Made by a program: the position numbers and the translations under genes. From an uncultured Bacteroidales bacterium (lineage in GTDB: Bacteria > Bacteroidota > Bacteroidia > Bacteroidales > Bacteroidaceae): 64,000 bases of DNA. The stretch lies in contig CACXXT010000007.1 in NCBI GenBank assembly GCA_902771725.1, positions 1-64,000 on the forward strand. The letters are read 5' to 3'. The notes under the pieces are model-generated. The model ran no database searches. It was not told the DNA's origin and worked only from the letters and a program-made list of their open reading frames with translations. Within the stretch, counting starts at the first letter, position 1. Every line of letters starts with the position of its first letter. Below, in pieces: positions 52,035 to 61,200 of the stretch.

Positions 52035-52889
52035 CTACTTAAAGTCAATCTTGTAGAGCTTGGAGAGGGTTCCGTGGGTGGCTCCATCGAAGCCGGCGGG
52101 AAGGATGTATTCGTAGAGTTTCAGCTTCTTCTTGTCGTAGCAGCGGAAGATGATGTCCTGCGGCTCGGTGGGTAGGGTTGGGGTGATGTCTTCTTCCTCT
52201 TCTTCCTCTTCTTCTTCATCATCGTCTCCTTCCTCCCCTTCTTCATCGTCGTCTCCGAAGATTTCCTGATTGCCGAAAATGTCATCATCATCTTTCTTGT
52301 TTTCCTCTGGGGGTGCTACGGCGAGCGTATTTCCATAGATATCCTCTCCTCCCACGCGCATCTGCATGAGGCTGATGCCGTGGAACTCGAGTGCTTCGCC
52401 GATGCCGCGGCATTCATCACCCACGAAAGCGGCCACAACCATGTTGTCGTTCAGGGGCTCGCCTTTGACGGTCATGTCGGCGTAGAACACGGTCTCATAG
52501 GGGTACTCTGCCTGCGTGACGTCCCAGGGCTCCATGACACAGACGGTGCAGCTGTCCTTGATACGTGCCGACACGGACTCCGCATACAGCTTGGTCCATC
52601 CTGCTCCCACAGCCACAATTTTACCCGTCAGCATATTCACCTCCACGACGGTGGAGTCGCCCGAGGTGTAGTAGAGGTCGGTGATGTTCAGCGAGTCTGG
52701 TTCGAAGACGGGTATGACGTTCAAGGTGTATCCTTTGTAGACGTAGGCCGTGTCGAAGTTGAGCTTCATCTGGGCGGCTATCTGTGCCAGGTCGCTGTCC
52801 ACGTCGAAGTCCAGCAGCTCGCAGCTCGATAGCTGCACGAGCAGGAACGTGCAGCCAAGCAGGTGGAGTATCTTAGAAAGCTTTTTCAT
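52035..52889 (-). CDS. Ig-like lipoprotein with acidic tract, second TANFOR-type cluster
   Basis: This 284-residue lipoprotein has lipobox LSSC (Cys23). It parallels the 245-aa protein at 2686-3423: the Ig-like segment shows DLYYTSGDSTVVEVNMLTGK, and the second half has AAFVGDECRGIGE. Between that and the C-terminal strands (IIFRCYDKKKLKLYEYIL) lies an acidic tract of almost only Asp/Glu at about residues 200-240, encoded by a repetitive GAA/GAT run at about 52185-52260. The C-terminal end FDGATHGTLSKLYKIDFK matches FDGETHGTLSNLIHVNFK in the paralogue. It is the third gene of the second cluster in transcription order. Confidence 0.82.
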   Translation of the reverse strand: MKKLSKILHLLGCTFLLVQLSSCELLDFDVDSDLAQIAAQMKLNFDTAYVYKGYTLNVIPVFEPDSLNITDLYYTSGDSTVVEVNMLTGKIVAVGAGWTKLYAESVSARIKDSCTVCVMEPWDVTQAEYPYETVFYADMTVKGEPLNDNMVVAAFVGDECRGIGEALEFHGISLMQMRVGGEDIYGNTLAVAPPEENKKDDDDIFGNQEIFGDDDEEGEEGDDDEEEEEEEEEDITPTLPTEPQDIIFRCYDKKKLKLYEYILPAGFDGATHGTLSKLYKIDFK

Positions 52890-52948
52890 AGGGCGGTGTC
52901 TTATTCTAGATGTTCTAGAGTCTCTAGGTTTTCTAGGTTTCCTGGTGA
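52890..52948 (-). repeat. CTAG-rich repetitive leader before the Ig-like lipoprotein gene
   Basis: On the mRNA strand the gap contains repeated AACCTAGA/CTCTAGA/CATCTAGA units of about 9-10 bp. It is in the same relative position as the G-run spacer of the first cluster (3424-3512). Confidence 0.75.
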
Positions 52949-55249
52949 TTATTCATTCTTGGTTGCTACGACGCTGACCGCTTCGGAGTCGTTGCTGCGT
53001 CGGCCGTCTTCGAACTGCAGGCGGATGTAGTAGTCAGCCTGTTCGCCGGACTTCAGGGTGTGCTCGATGTAGGTGCGGTCTTCCTTGGGCACGGACATAT
53101 AGTATCTGTACTTCTTCTCGTCGGGGCCGCGACGGAAGATGGCCCAGTACCAGTCGCCTTCAGGCAGCTTCTCGTCGTTCACGTTCCAGTTCAGGATGGC
53201 GCAGTGGTCATCGATGTTGTACATGCTGGTGAGTTCGATGTCGATGTCGAATGTCCGGGGCCCGGTGTGGCGCCAGCTGACGGCCAGGCTCTTGCCGATG
53301 AAGGGCGAGGCGTTGGTGCTCTCCATCCAGTAGTAGTAACGTTCCTTGGAGGTGTAGGGCGGGTTGTCGTCCACGCGGATGATGCAGCTGTCCAGTTTCA
53401 CGGAGTCTGCGTTCCAGGTGCCGATGGCCTCTGGCGCACCCTTCTCGCCCAGGCGGCGGTAGAGGGTGTGCTCCTGCATGTCGACGTCGTTACCTACAAT
53501 CCACTGCATGTGCATACCCTTATCATCGTGGCTGGATTGGCCCAAGTGGGGTTCCGTGGGCGGGGTGATGTGTGGACGCAGTACCTGAATCCAGGGGCTC
53601 CACTCGCCGACGTTCGTGGACCAGTCTATTGCGCGTACCTTATAATATATATACTTCTGGTTGGCGTTCAGGGCCACGGAGTCGGTGTACGTCGTCTGCC
53701 GGATACCGCCCGTGTTGCGGACGAGGAAGTCGTGGGTGCTGTCGTTGGCGAAGGCGATGTCGAAGTAGTCGATGTCGTCGTCCTCGGGCCAGGGCTGCCA
53801 GGTGAGGTCAATGTATGCCCACTTCGATGCCAGGATGGCGCTGTCCTTCTCCAGGTCTATCTTCCGCACGTCGGCGCGCAGGTTGGCGGGCACTTTCGGA
53901 GCCTTGAAGTCTGTCAGTCGGATCTCTTGCATGAAGGACTTCGACTCGTTGCCAGCGTCGTCGTAGGCGGAGATGTACATCATGCCCGTGCGTTTGCCCG
54001 TCATGTCGAGGCTGAGGATGGTGTCGGTGGGCGCCAGCAAGTTGGGATTCATCATCTGCCAGAGCCCTCCCTCGCCGTCGCGCAGGGGGCGGTAGAAGAT
54101 GCGGTAGCCCGCGAGATCCTGCTCCAAGGTGTCCTTCTCCCAGACCACATGGGCGATGACCTTCGCCATCGGGTCGTTGTCATCCGGGCGTTCGATGAGG
54201 ATGTACTTGATGTTGGCCGGCACGGGCGGTTGCACGTCGCGTACGAAGATGCGGCGTTCTGCCGGGCTAGTGAGTTCTGCAAAGGGGTCGTACCCCCAGA
54301 TACGGTATTCCCACAGTCCCAGTTCGGGCACTGAGTCGTGGATGACGCAGTAGTCCTCGCCTTCGGGCTGCTGAACCATGGGCACGTAGGGTTTCATTGT
54401 CACTCGCTTCCAGGTGTCGCTGACACTCTTGCCTTCGAGGTTCGTCACCTGGCGGCGTTCGACTTCAAAGCTGCTGTGGTCCTTGTCCCACCATCCGATC
54501 ATTAACTTGAATGGTGTAGAGAGGCTGTCCACCATTTGTGGATTGTAGTCTTCGGGTTCGTAGGGTTCGTTTTTCACGTTTTCCACTACTCCGGGTTCGA
54601 AGATGAGCTTGCCGCCGTTCTCCCACACCGTAGGCTGGATGTAGTAGTCGTAAGTCACTCCGCGTTCCACCCACTTGTCTGTGAAGCGGACGGCGAGGTC
54701 TGTGGCAAGATCCTTGCGCCAGTCTGCCACCAGCATGGCGAAGCCGTAGGTGATATCCTGGTCGCTGCTTCGGTTCTGGCTCTGGTCTGCGAATCCTTCG
54801 TCGGTCTTGTGGTAGTTCTCCTTGTCGCCGTAGAGCAGTCCCATGGCCACGTAGGCATTGCTGTCGTTCTCGGCATAGGTGCTGCGGAACTCTTCCAGCG
54901 TCTTGGGCACCAGCTTGTAGGCGAGGGTGTCAATGCGGAAGTCCTCAAAGGGTGTGCCGTCTGCTTTGGTCTTGGGCACGCGAAGTACGTTCACTCCCAA
55001 CCGCGCCAGGTAGTTGTAGGAGGCGAAGTCCTCTGCCGCCCATCGCAGGACGATGCTGTCGCCGTAGGCGCGGGTCATCAGATGGATCTTCGAGGTAATC
55101 AGCGGTTGCTGCCACGGCTCGGCCACGGTGGTGTGGGGGTTCCCGGTGAAGGTGCTGTCCACCCCCTGTGCCGCTGCCGGCAGGGCAGCGGCCAGGAGAG
55201 CTATACTCAGTGCTATTGACTTCAGTTTCATATCTGGTGCTTTCTTCAT
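52949..55249 (-). CDS. Secreted fibronectin type III-like protein, second TANFOR-type cluster
   Basis: This 766-residue protein has a signal peptide (LLAAALPAAAQ). It is strongly similar by eye to the 777-aa protein at 3513-5846: ARAYGDSIVLRWAAEDF, then VTYDYYIQPTVWENGG and Fn3-like motifs (FDIAFANDSTHDF, KYIYYKVRAIDWSTNVG). It lacks the Ser/Pro/Gly-rich insert of the first copy. It lies 25 bp after the giant gene and 59 bp before the Ig-like lipoprotein gene, reproducing the cluster-1 order. Probable envelope structural or adhesion-type subunit. Confidence 0.82.
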   Translation of the reverse strand: MKKAPDMKLKSIALSIALLAAALPAAAQGVDSTFTGNPHTTVAEPWQQPLITSKIHLMTRAYGDSIVLRWAAEDFASYNYLARLGVNVLRVPKTKADGTPFEDFRIDTLAYKLVPKTLEEFRSTYAENDSNAYVAMGLLYGDKENYHKTDEGFADQSQNRSSDQDITYGFAMLVADWRKDLATDLAVRFTDKWVERGVTYDYYIQPTVWENGGKLIFEPGVVENVKNEPYEPEDYNPQMVDSLSTPFKLMIGWWDKDHSSFEVERRQVTNLEGKSVSDTWKRVTMKPYVPMVQQPEGEDYCVIHDSVPELGLWEYRIWGYDPFAELTSPAERRIFVRDVQPPVPANIKYILIERPDDNDPMAKVIAHVVWEKDTLEQDLAGYRIFYRPLRDGEGGLWQMMNPNLLAPTDTILSLDMTGKRTGMMYISAYDDAGNESKSFMQEIRLTDFKAPKVPANLRADVRKIDLEKDSAILASKWAYIDLTWQPWPEDDDIDYFDIAFANDSTHDFLVRNTGGIRQTTYTDSVALNANQKYIYYKVRAIDWSTNVGEWSPWIQVLRPHITPPTEPHLGQSSHDDKGMHMQWIVGNDVDMQEHTLYRRLGEKGAPEAIGTWNADSVKLDSCIIRVDDNPPYTSKERYYYWMESTNASPFIGKSLAVSWRHTGPRTFDIDIELTSMYNIDDHCAILNWNVNDEKLPEGDWYWAIFRRGPDEKKYRYYMSVPKEDRTYIEHTLKSGEQADYYIRLQFEDGRRSNDSEAVSVVATKNE

Positions 55250-55274
55250 TATCTTAAAGTGTTTACTTCATTCA

Positions 55275-58200
55275 TCAGTTCTCGGTAACCGTTATCTGCG
55301 CCCTTTTCTCCATTGTCATGCTCGTGCCGTACCCGACATATTCCTTTAACCACGACATCTTGCTGCCGGAGCGTCCGAGATTCTTCATCGTGGTGACCAT
55401 GTTGGTCTTGGGCGTGCCGCTGTTACAGTCGGTGATGACAACATACTTATTACCAATGCTGGAATTCTTGTTGTTCGTTGTTACGCGAACATTGTTGTTC
55501 ATCTGGATAGTGGCTTTGTTGCATCCGCTGAACATGTAGTTTGCCTTGCTCGCCTGGGGCGACCACTGACTCTTCATCCGCATGTCGATATCGGTCAGTT
55601 CGGAGCAATTGTAGAATGCATAGGCCACGTCGGTAGAGGCCGAGAGGGTGAAGTTGCTGATGTTTATTTCCTTCAGTTTTTTGCACTCGTAGAACATACT
55701 GTTCATGTTGGTCAGGGCCGATGTCTTCCACTTGCTCAGCTTGAGCCACTTGATGCCCGAGCAGTAGGCGAACATGCTGGACATGTTCGTCACCTTGGAC
55801 ACATTGAAGTTCTCCACGTTGAGCAGGGCGTAGCGGTTCGTTGAGGAACTCTCCTTGATGCCCTCGCATTCGTAGAACATACGGTACATCGTGGTGACGT
55901 TCGAGGTGTTCCAGTTGCTGAGGTTCAGCGATGAGATCTTCTTGCAGCCCTTGAACATGGCTTCCATCGTGGTGACGTTGCCTGTATCCCAATTCCAGGG
56001 CGAGTACTCGCCAAAGCTGGCCTTCCACACCTCGCATCCTTCGAACATGTGGGACATGTCTGTCACGCTCTGGGTGTTGAGGCTGGTGACGGGGATGGAG
56101 GTCAGGGCCTTGCAATTGTAGAACATATAGGACATGGTCTTCACGTTGGCTGAATTGAGGTTGCTGTTGATGGAGAGGCTGGTCAGATTCTCGCAGCCCG
56201 AGAACATACTGTTCATGGCCGTGCAGTTGTCTGCCTTCCACTTACTCAGGTCGAGCCGGGTCACGGCCTTGCAGTGCCAGAACATGTGGGCCATGTTGCT
56301 GACGCGTGCCGTCTCGGTCCATCCACTGACGTCGATGGTGGAGAGGCTCTCACACTCGTAGAACATACAACCCAGGTTGATGGTGAGGCTGGAGTTCGTC
56401 GCGTAGCCCCAGGAGGTGAGGAACTTGCTCACGTCGGCGCGTGTCAGAGCCTTGCAGCCACGGAACATATTGTAGTAGCTCAGGCAGCTGCTGGTCTTCA
56501 GGTTCGTGAGTCCGTTGACGGCAGTCAGCTTCGCGCAGTCCTTGAACCAGTTGGCACAGCTGCTGACGCCGTAGTCGGCCATCGACTCGTGGATAGTGGC
56601 AGCGGTCATGGAGCCTTTGACGGTGTCGATCCAGGGCGTGCTGCTGCCGCTGACAGTCCATACGTTGGTGATGGTGTAGCCGTTCCATTTGCCTCCGGCC
56701 TTGTACTGCTTGCCGTAGTAGAAGGTCAGTGTCTTGTTCGAGGATGTCCAAATGGCCTGCACGTACTTTTTGTCCGAAGCCACGAAGTCGCCGTTCGTGC
56801 CATCGGTCACCTCTACGAATCCTAACTTGCTGACGATGGGGCTCTTCACCGTGTTGAGGACGGATTGGGTGGCAGTGATCTCGCACTTCGACACATTGTT
56901 GAATACCGAAGTCGCCTTGCCCGAGACTTTCGGGAAGTTGAAGCCAGAACCTACGATGAGTGTGCGCAGGTTGGGCATGTAGTTGAACAGGTTGTTGGCA
57001 TTGGTAACCTCGGCGGTATTGAACGAGCTGATGTCAAGTTTCTGTATGTTGTAGCATGACGCGAACATCCGCTCCATACTGGTCACTTTGTTCGAGTTGT
57101 TGAAGCGCGTCAGCTTGAGTTCCTTCAGGCCCGAGCAGCCGTAGAACATATAGGCCATCGTGGTCACCTTGTTCACGCCCCACAGCGGCATGGCGTTGCT
57201 GAAGTCGAGAGCCGTCAGGCCGGAGCAGCCGTAGAACATATAGGACATATCCGTCACGCTGTAGACGGTGCAGAGGTTCTCGAAGCCGTTGATGGTAGTG
57301 AGCTTGGAACAGTTGTAGAACCAACCCTTGGTGGTGGTGGGCCGGGCGTTGGCAAAAGTCTTGTCGAAGGTGACGGTGGTGACGTCGCTCTTCACAGTGG
57401 AGGTCCATGGTGCCGACGTCGCAGTGTTGTTGAGCACGGCGTTGCCGGTCCACTTCTGGGTGACGGTCTGTCCGTTGAAGGTGGTACCCACAGGCATACC
57501 GTAGAAGAAGGTCAGTGTCTTGTTGCCGCGGGTCCAGATGACTTGTGGGGTCTGAGCGGCGTTCTCGTCGTAGAAGTCACCGGTGGTGCCCACGCGGAAG
57601 CCCAGCTTGCTGGTAAAGTTGCTCTTGATGGTGCTCAGCTTGGCGGAGGGCACCATGACGGCCACGTCATGGACATCCGTGAAGGCGGTGGTGGAGCCTG
57701 TCACATTGCTCACGTCGAAATTGGTGCCGAGGGTGAGCTTGCGCAGCTCGGTACAGCCCTTGAACATACCATTCATATTCGTCACCTTGGCAACATTCCA
57801 CGACGACAGGTCGAGTTCCGAAGCCTTTGTGCCGTAGAGCATAGATTGCATATAGATGACGTTCTTGGTATCGAAGTCCTTGATGCCCTTCAGAGAGCTA
57901 TCCCCGAGTTTGCTGCAACCAGAGAACATGGATTGCATGTTGGTTGCGCTCGAGGTATTGAAGCGCGACAAGGGAGCACTGACGAGGTTCGAGCATCCGT
58001 AGAACATATAGGACATATCCGTCACATTGGCTGTACGGGGATAGTTGGTGCTGCCTATGGATGAGAGCTTCGTGCAGTCCTTGAACATATAGCTTGTATT
58101 CGTCAGGGTATTCGACGTGCCGAAGACGATGGGCAGGCTTGTCAGGCTGGAGCAACCGGAGAACATACTCTTGGCTACCGTGGCATTGTCGAGGTACAGC

Positions 58201-61200
58201 AATCCGTCGGTGGTGGCCAGTTTACTACAGCTGGCGAACATCATGCTGACGTCCTTGGCCGCACTGACATCCAGATAGTTCAGGCCTTTGATTTCGGTCA
58301 GTGAGCTCATGCCGCGGAAATAGCTCTTGGCGTTCAAGAGCTTGACGTTGCTGAACGAGCTGTGGATGTACACCTTCGTCACATTTGACATCGTGATTGG
58401 GCTGTATGCATACCAAGGCGGTTCCTCTGAACTGTTCTGTATTGTGGATCCCGTAAAGACACGTTCGATGGTGTAGCCCGAGTACGGACTGATATTGCAT
58501 CGGTCACCATTCTTCAGGGTGGTGCGACCGCCGTAGAGCATCAGTTCGTAGTAGGAACCGGAGCGCAACAGGAAGGCACAGCAAGGAGTGATGAGTACGC
58601 GGTTGGGGAAGGTGGATGCAGAGCAGGCGCTGACCACGCGCGTGGCATCCGAAGGAATATAGATGTAGCACGGCCGGTTGACGTTGTAGAACATATTCGA
58701 GGCAGACGTCAGCTTGGTGAATTCGTTGGTGCCCAGATTGAGTTCCTCCAGCGCCGAGCAGCCGTAGAACATCCGCTCCATAGTGGTCACTTTGGCCGTA
58801 TTGTACTTTGTCACGTCAGCCTCCTTCAGGGCCGTGCAGCCATTGAACATATAGGACATCTTGGTGACGTTGGCCGTGCTGCTGAGCGTGGGGATATACT
58901 TCATGCTGCTGCAGCCGCTGAACATACTGGTCATGTCGGTGACCTTGTCGGTGTTGATGCGCAAACCATAGGTCGGGTCGTTGCTCAGCAGGCTGGAGCA
59001 ACCGTAGAACATGCGTTCCATGTCGGTGACGGAGTTCGCCTTGTTGAACACGGTCTGTAAATGTTCAAATGTCAGACTGGCACAGTTCTCGAACATACGG
59101 TACATGGTGGTCACCTTAGAAAAGTCCCAATTATCCAGCTTCAGCGTCTCAAGTTTGGAGCATCCGCTGAACATAGCGGTCATTTCGGTAACATTCGACA
59201 CCTTGAACTTGGTGCTTCTCGTACTTGAGCCAAAGACGAAGTCACCAAGGCTAAGTCTCGTCAGGTTGCTGCACCCGGCAAACATCTCTCGCATGGAGGT
59301 GACACCCTCGGTGTTGAGGTGCGGCAGGCCGTGGATGGCAGTGAGCTGGCTGAAGTTCTTGAACCAGTAGGCAGTACTCTTCGGCAGGGTCTTGACAAAA
59401 TCCTTGTCGATATAGATGGTGCGAACGGAGGACGCACCAGTGCTCCACTTGGGTGAGCTGTAAGTGTCGGTGACGTCCTCGCCCTTCCAGACGCCCTTGA
59501 CGGTGACGGTGAGTTTCGTGGTCTGATATTCGGACCAGATGACAGAGCTACCTGACATGGAACCGTCGAAGTCCAGATAAGACGTGGAGATGGTGTAGGT
59601 GTTGCCCGTCTTGTAATTATCCGGCTTATAGACAAAGAGCAGTACGTCCTCGCCGCCGCTGGTACGGCCATAGATGACCTTGGCGCGCTCGTCGGGCTGT
59701 ACGACCTTGCGGCCGGGAATCTGGTTGGCCACTCTCGTCACCAGTCCGGCGAAGTAGTAGCACGTGAGCGAACTGCCTACGCCCTTGAACATATCTTCAT
59801 CGTAGCTTCCCCATGGGTGTGGGTCGAGGGCATCCATGTGGAGGGTGCGCAGGGCGGTGCAGCCGTCGAACATGTGTTCGCACATGTAGTAGTCCTCCGT
59901 ACCGATGATGCCGCTGATGTCGATGCTCGTGAGTTTCGTGCAGTCGGCAAACATACGGGTGGTACTCATCAGGGCTTCGCCCGTGAAACTGCTCAAGTTC
60001 AGTGAGGTCAGCGACTTACAGCCCTCGAACATGGAGGTCATGCCTTTCACCTTGGAAGTACTGAATTTGCTCAGGTCCAGCGAATTCAGTTTCTGGCAGC
60101 CTTCGAACATGTGGGACATGGTAGTCACGTTCTGGGTATTGCATCCGGAGAAGTCCAGGCTGGTGAGGCTCTCGCAGCCGGAGAACATATAGGACATGTC
60201 GGTGGTCTGATCCGTAATCAAGTACCTCAAACCAGAGACTGATGTCACATTCTTAAAGTCCTCGAAGAATCGTTGTAGGTTCCGGAAATCCTTCTTGGCA
60301 CTCTCGAGGAATTCGGCGGTGATCACAATATTGGTGCATTTCTCCATGATGGAAGAGGTCCTCCAATTATTCCCCTTTGCTTTTTCACCGATAAAGATGC
60401 TGGTGATTCTGCCGTAAGTTTTGTTGTTGGCTCTGTAAATCTCACCTGCCTTGACAATTCTGTTGTTGTAGTGGAAGATGAGGCTCTGGGTAGATGGACA
60501 CCATATTACTTGCGGTATCTCCTCGTCATAGTGGGTGTAGAGGTATATGTCCTTAGCCGTAACTTCGGAGTACATCTTGTCCATATTCGGTGCAGTGGAG
60601 TTCCCTGCGCCGATGTTGACCGTCTTCACCCACGGACCGCCACCGCAGTCCTGGTTGGGACTGACGGTGTACTGGCCTGTCTGCACGTCGTAGGAGTCCA
60701 CGCGGTAGAGGCGTGCCTTGAAGCCGGTGACGGCCTGCAAAGCCTTGTGGGCGTCGAACTGGTCATGTTCGATGCTGGCGGAGTTCTTGTAGCAGGAAGA
60801 ATATGAACTCCAATCGTTGCCTTCGAAGTATTTGAAGGGCAGGGGATTGTAGCCATAGGCATCACGACTCTGATCACCGCAGTCGTTGAGGCGGAAGAAG
60901 AGCAGGTTAGACGCGGCAGAGGGCCAGCGCAGGCTGAGGTTGGAACTTGCGGGATCGCCGGAGGACATATCGCTCTCACCGATGCTCTTGTTGAAAGTGC
61001 GGTCAGAACGGTTCAGGCTCGTGTAGCCGAACTGGGCGCCATTGCCGAAGCAGTCGCCATAGATGAGCGGCAGCTGGTAGAAGGGCACACGGACGCTGTA
61101 GCCGCGGTCGGAGACTTCGATGTACTGACCACGGTGGACACCGTTCCACCCCTTCACGTAGTTGTTAAGGGCATTGTCGAAGTCGTCGTTATTGAAGGAG

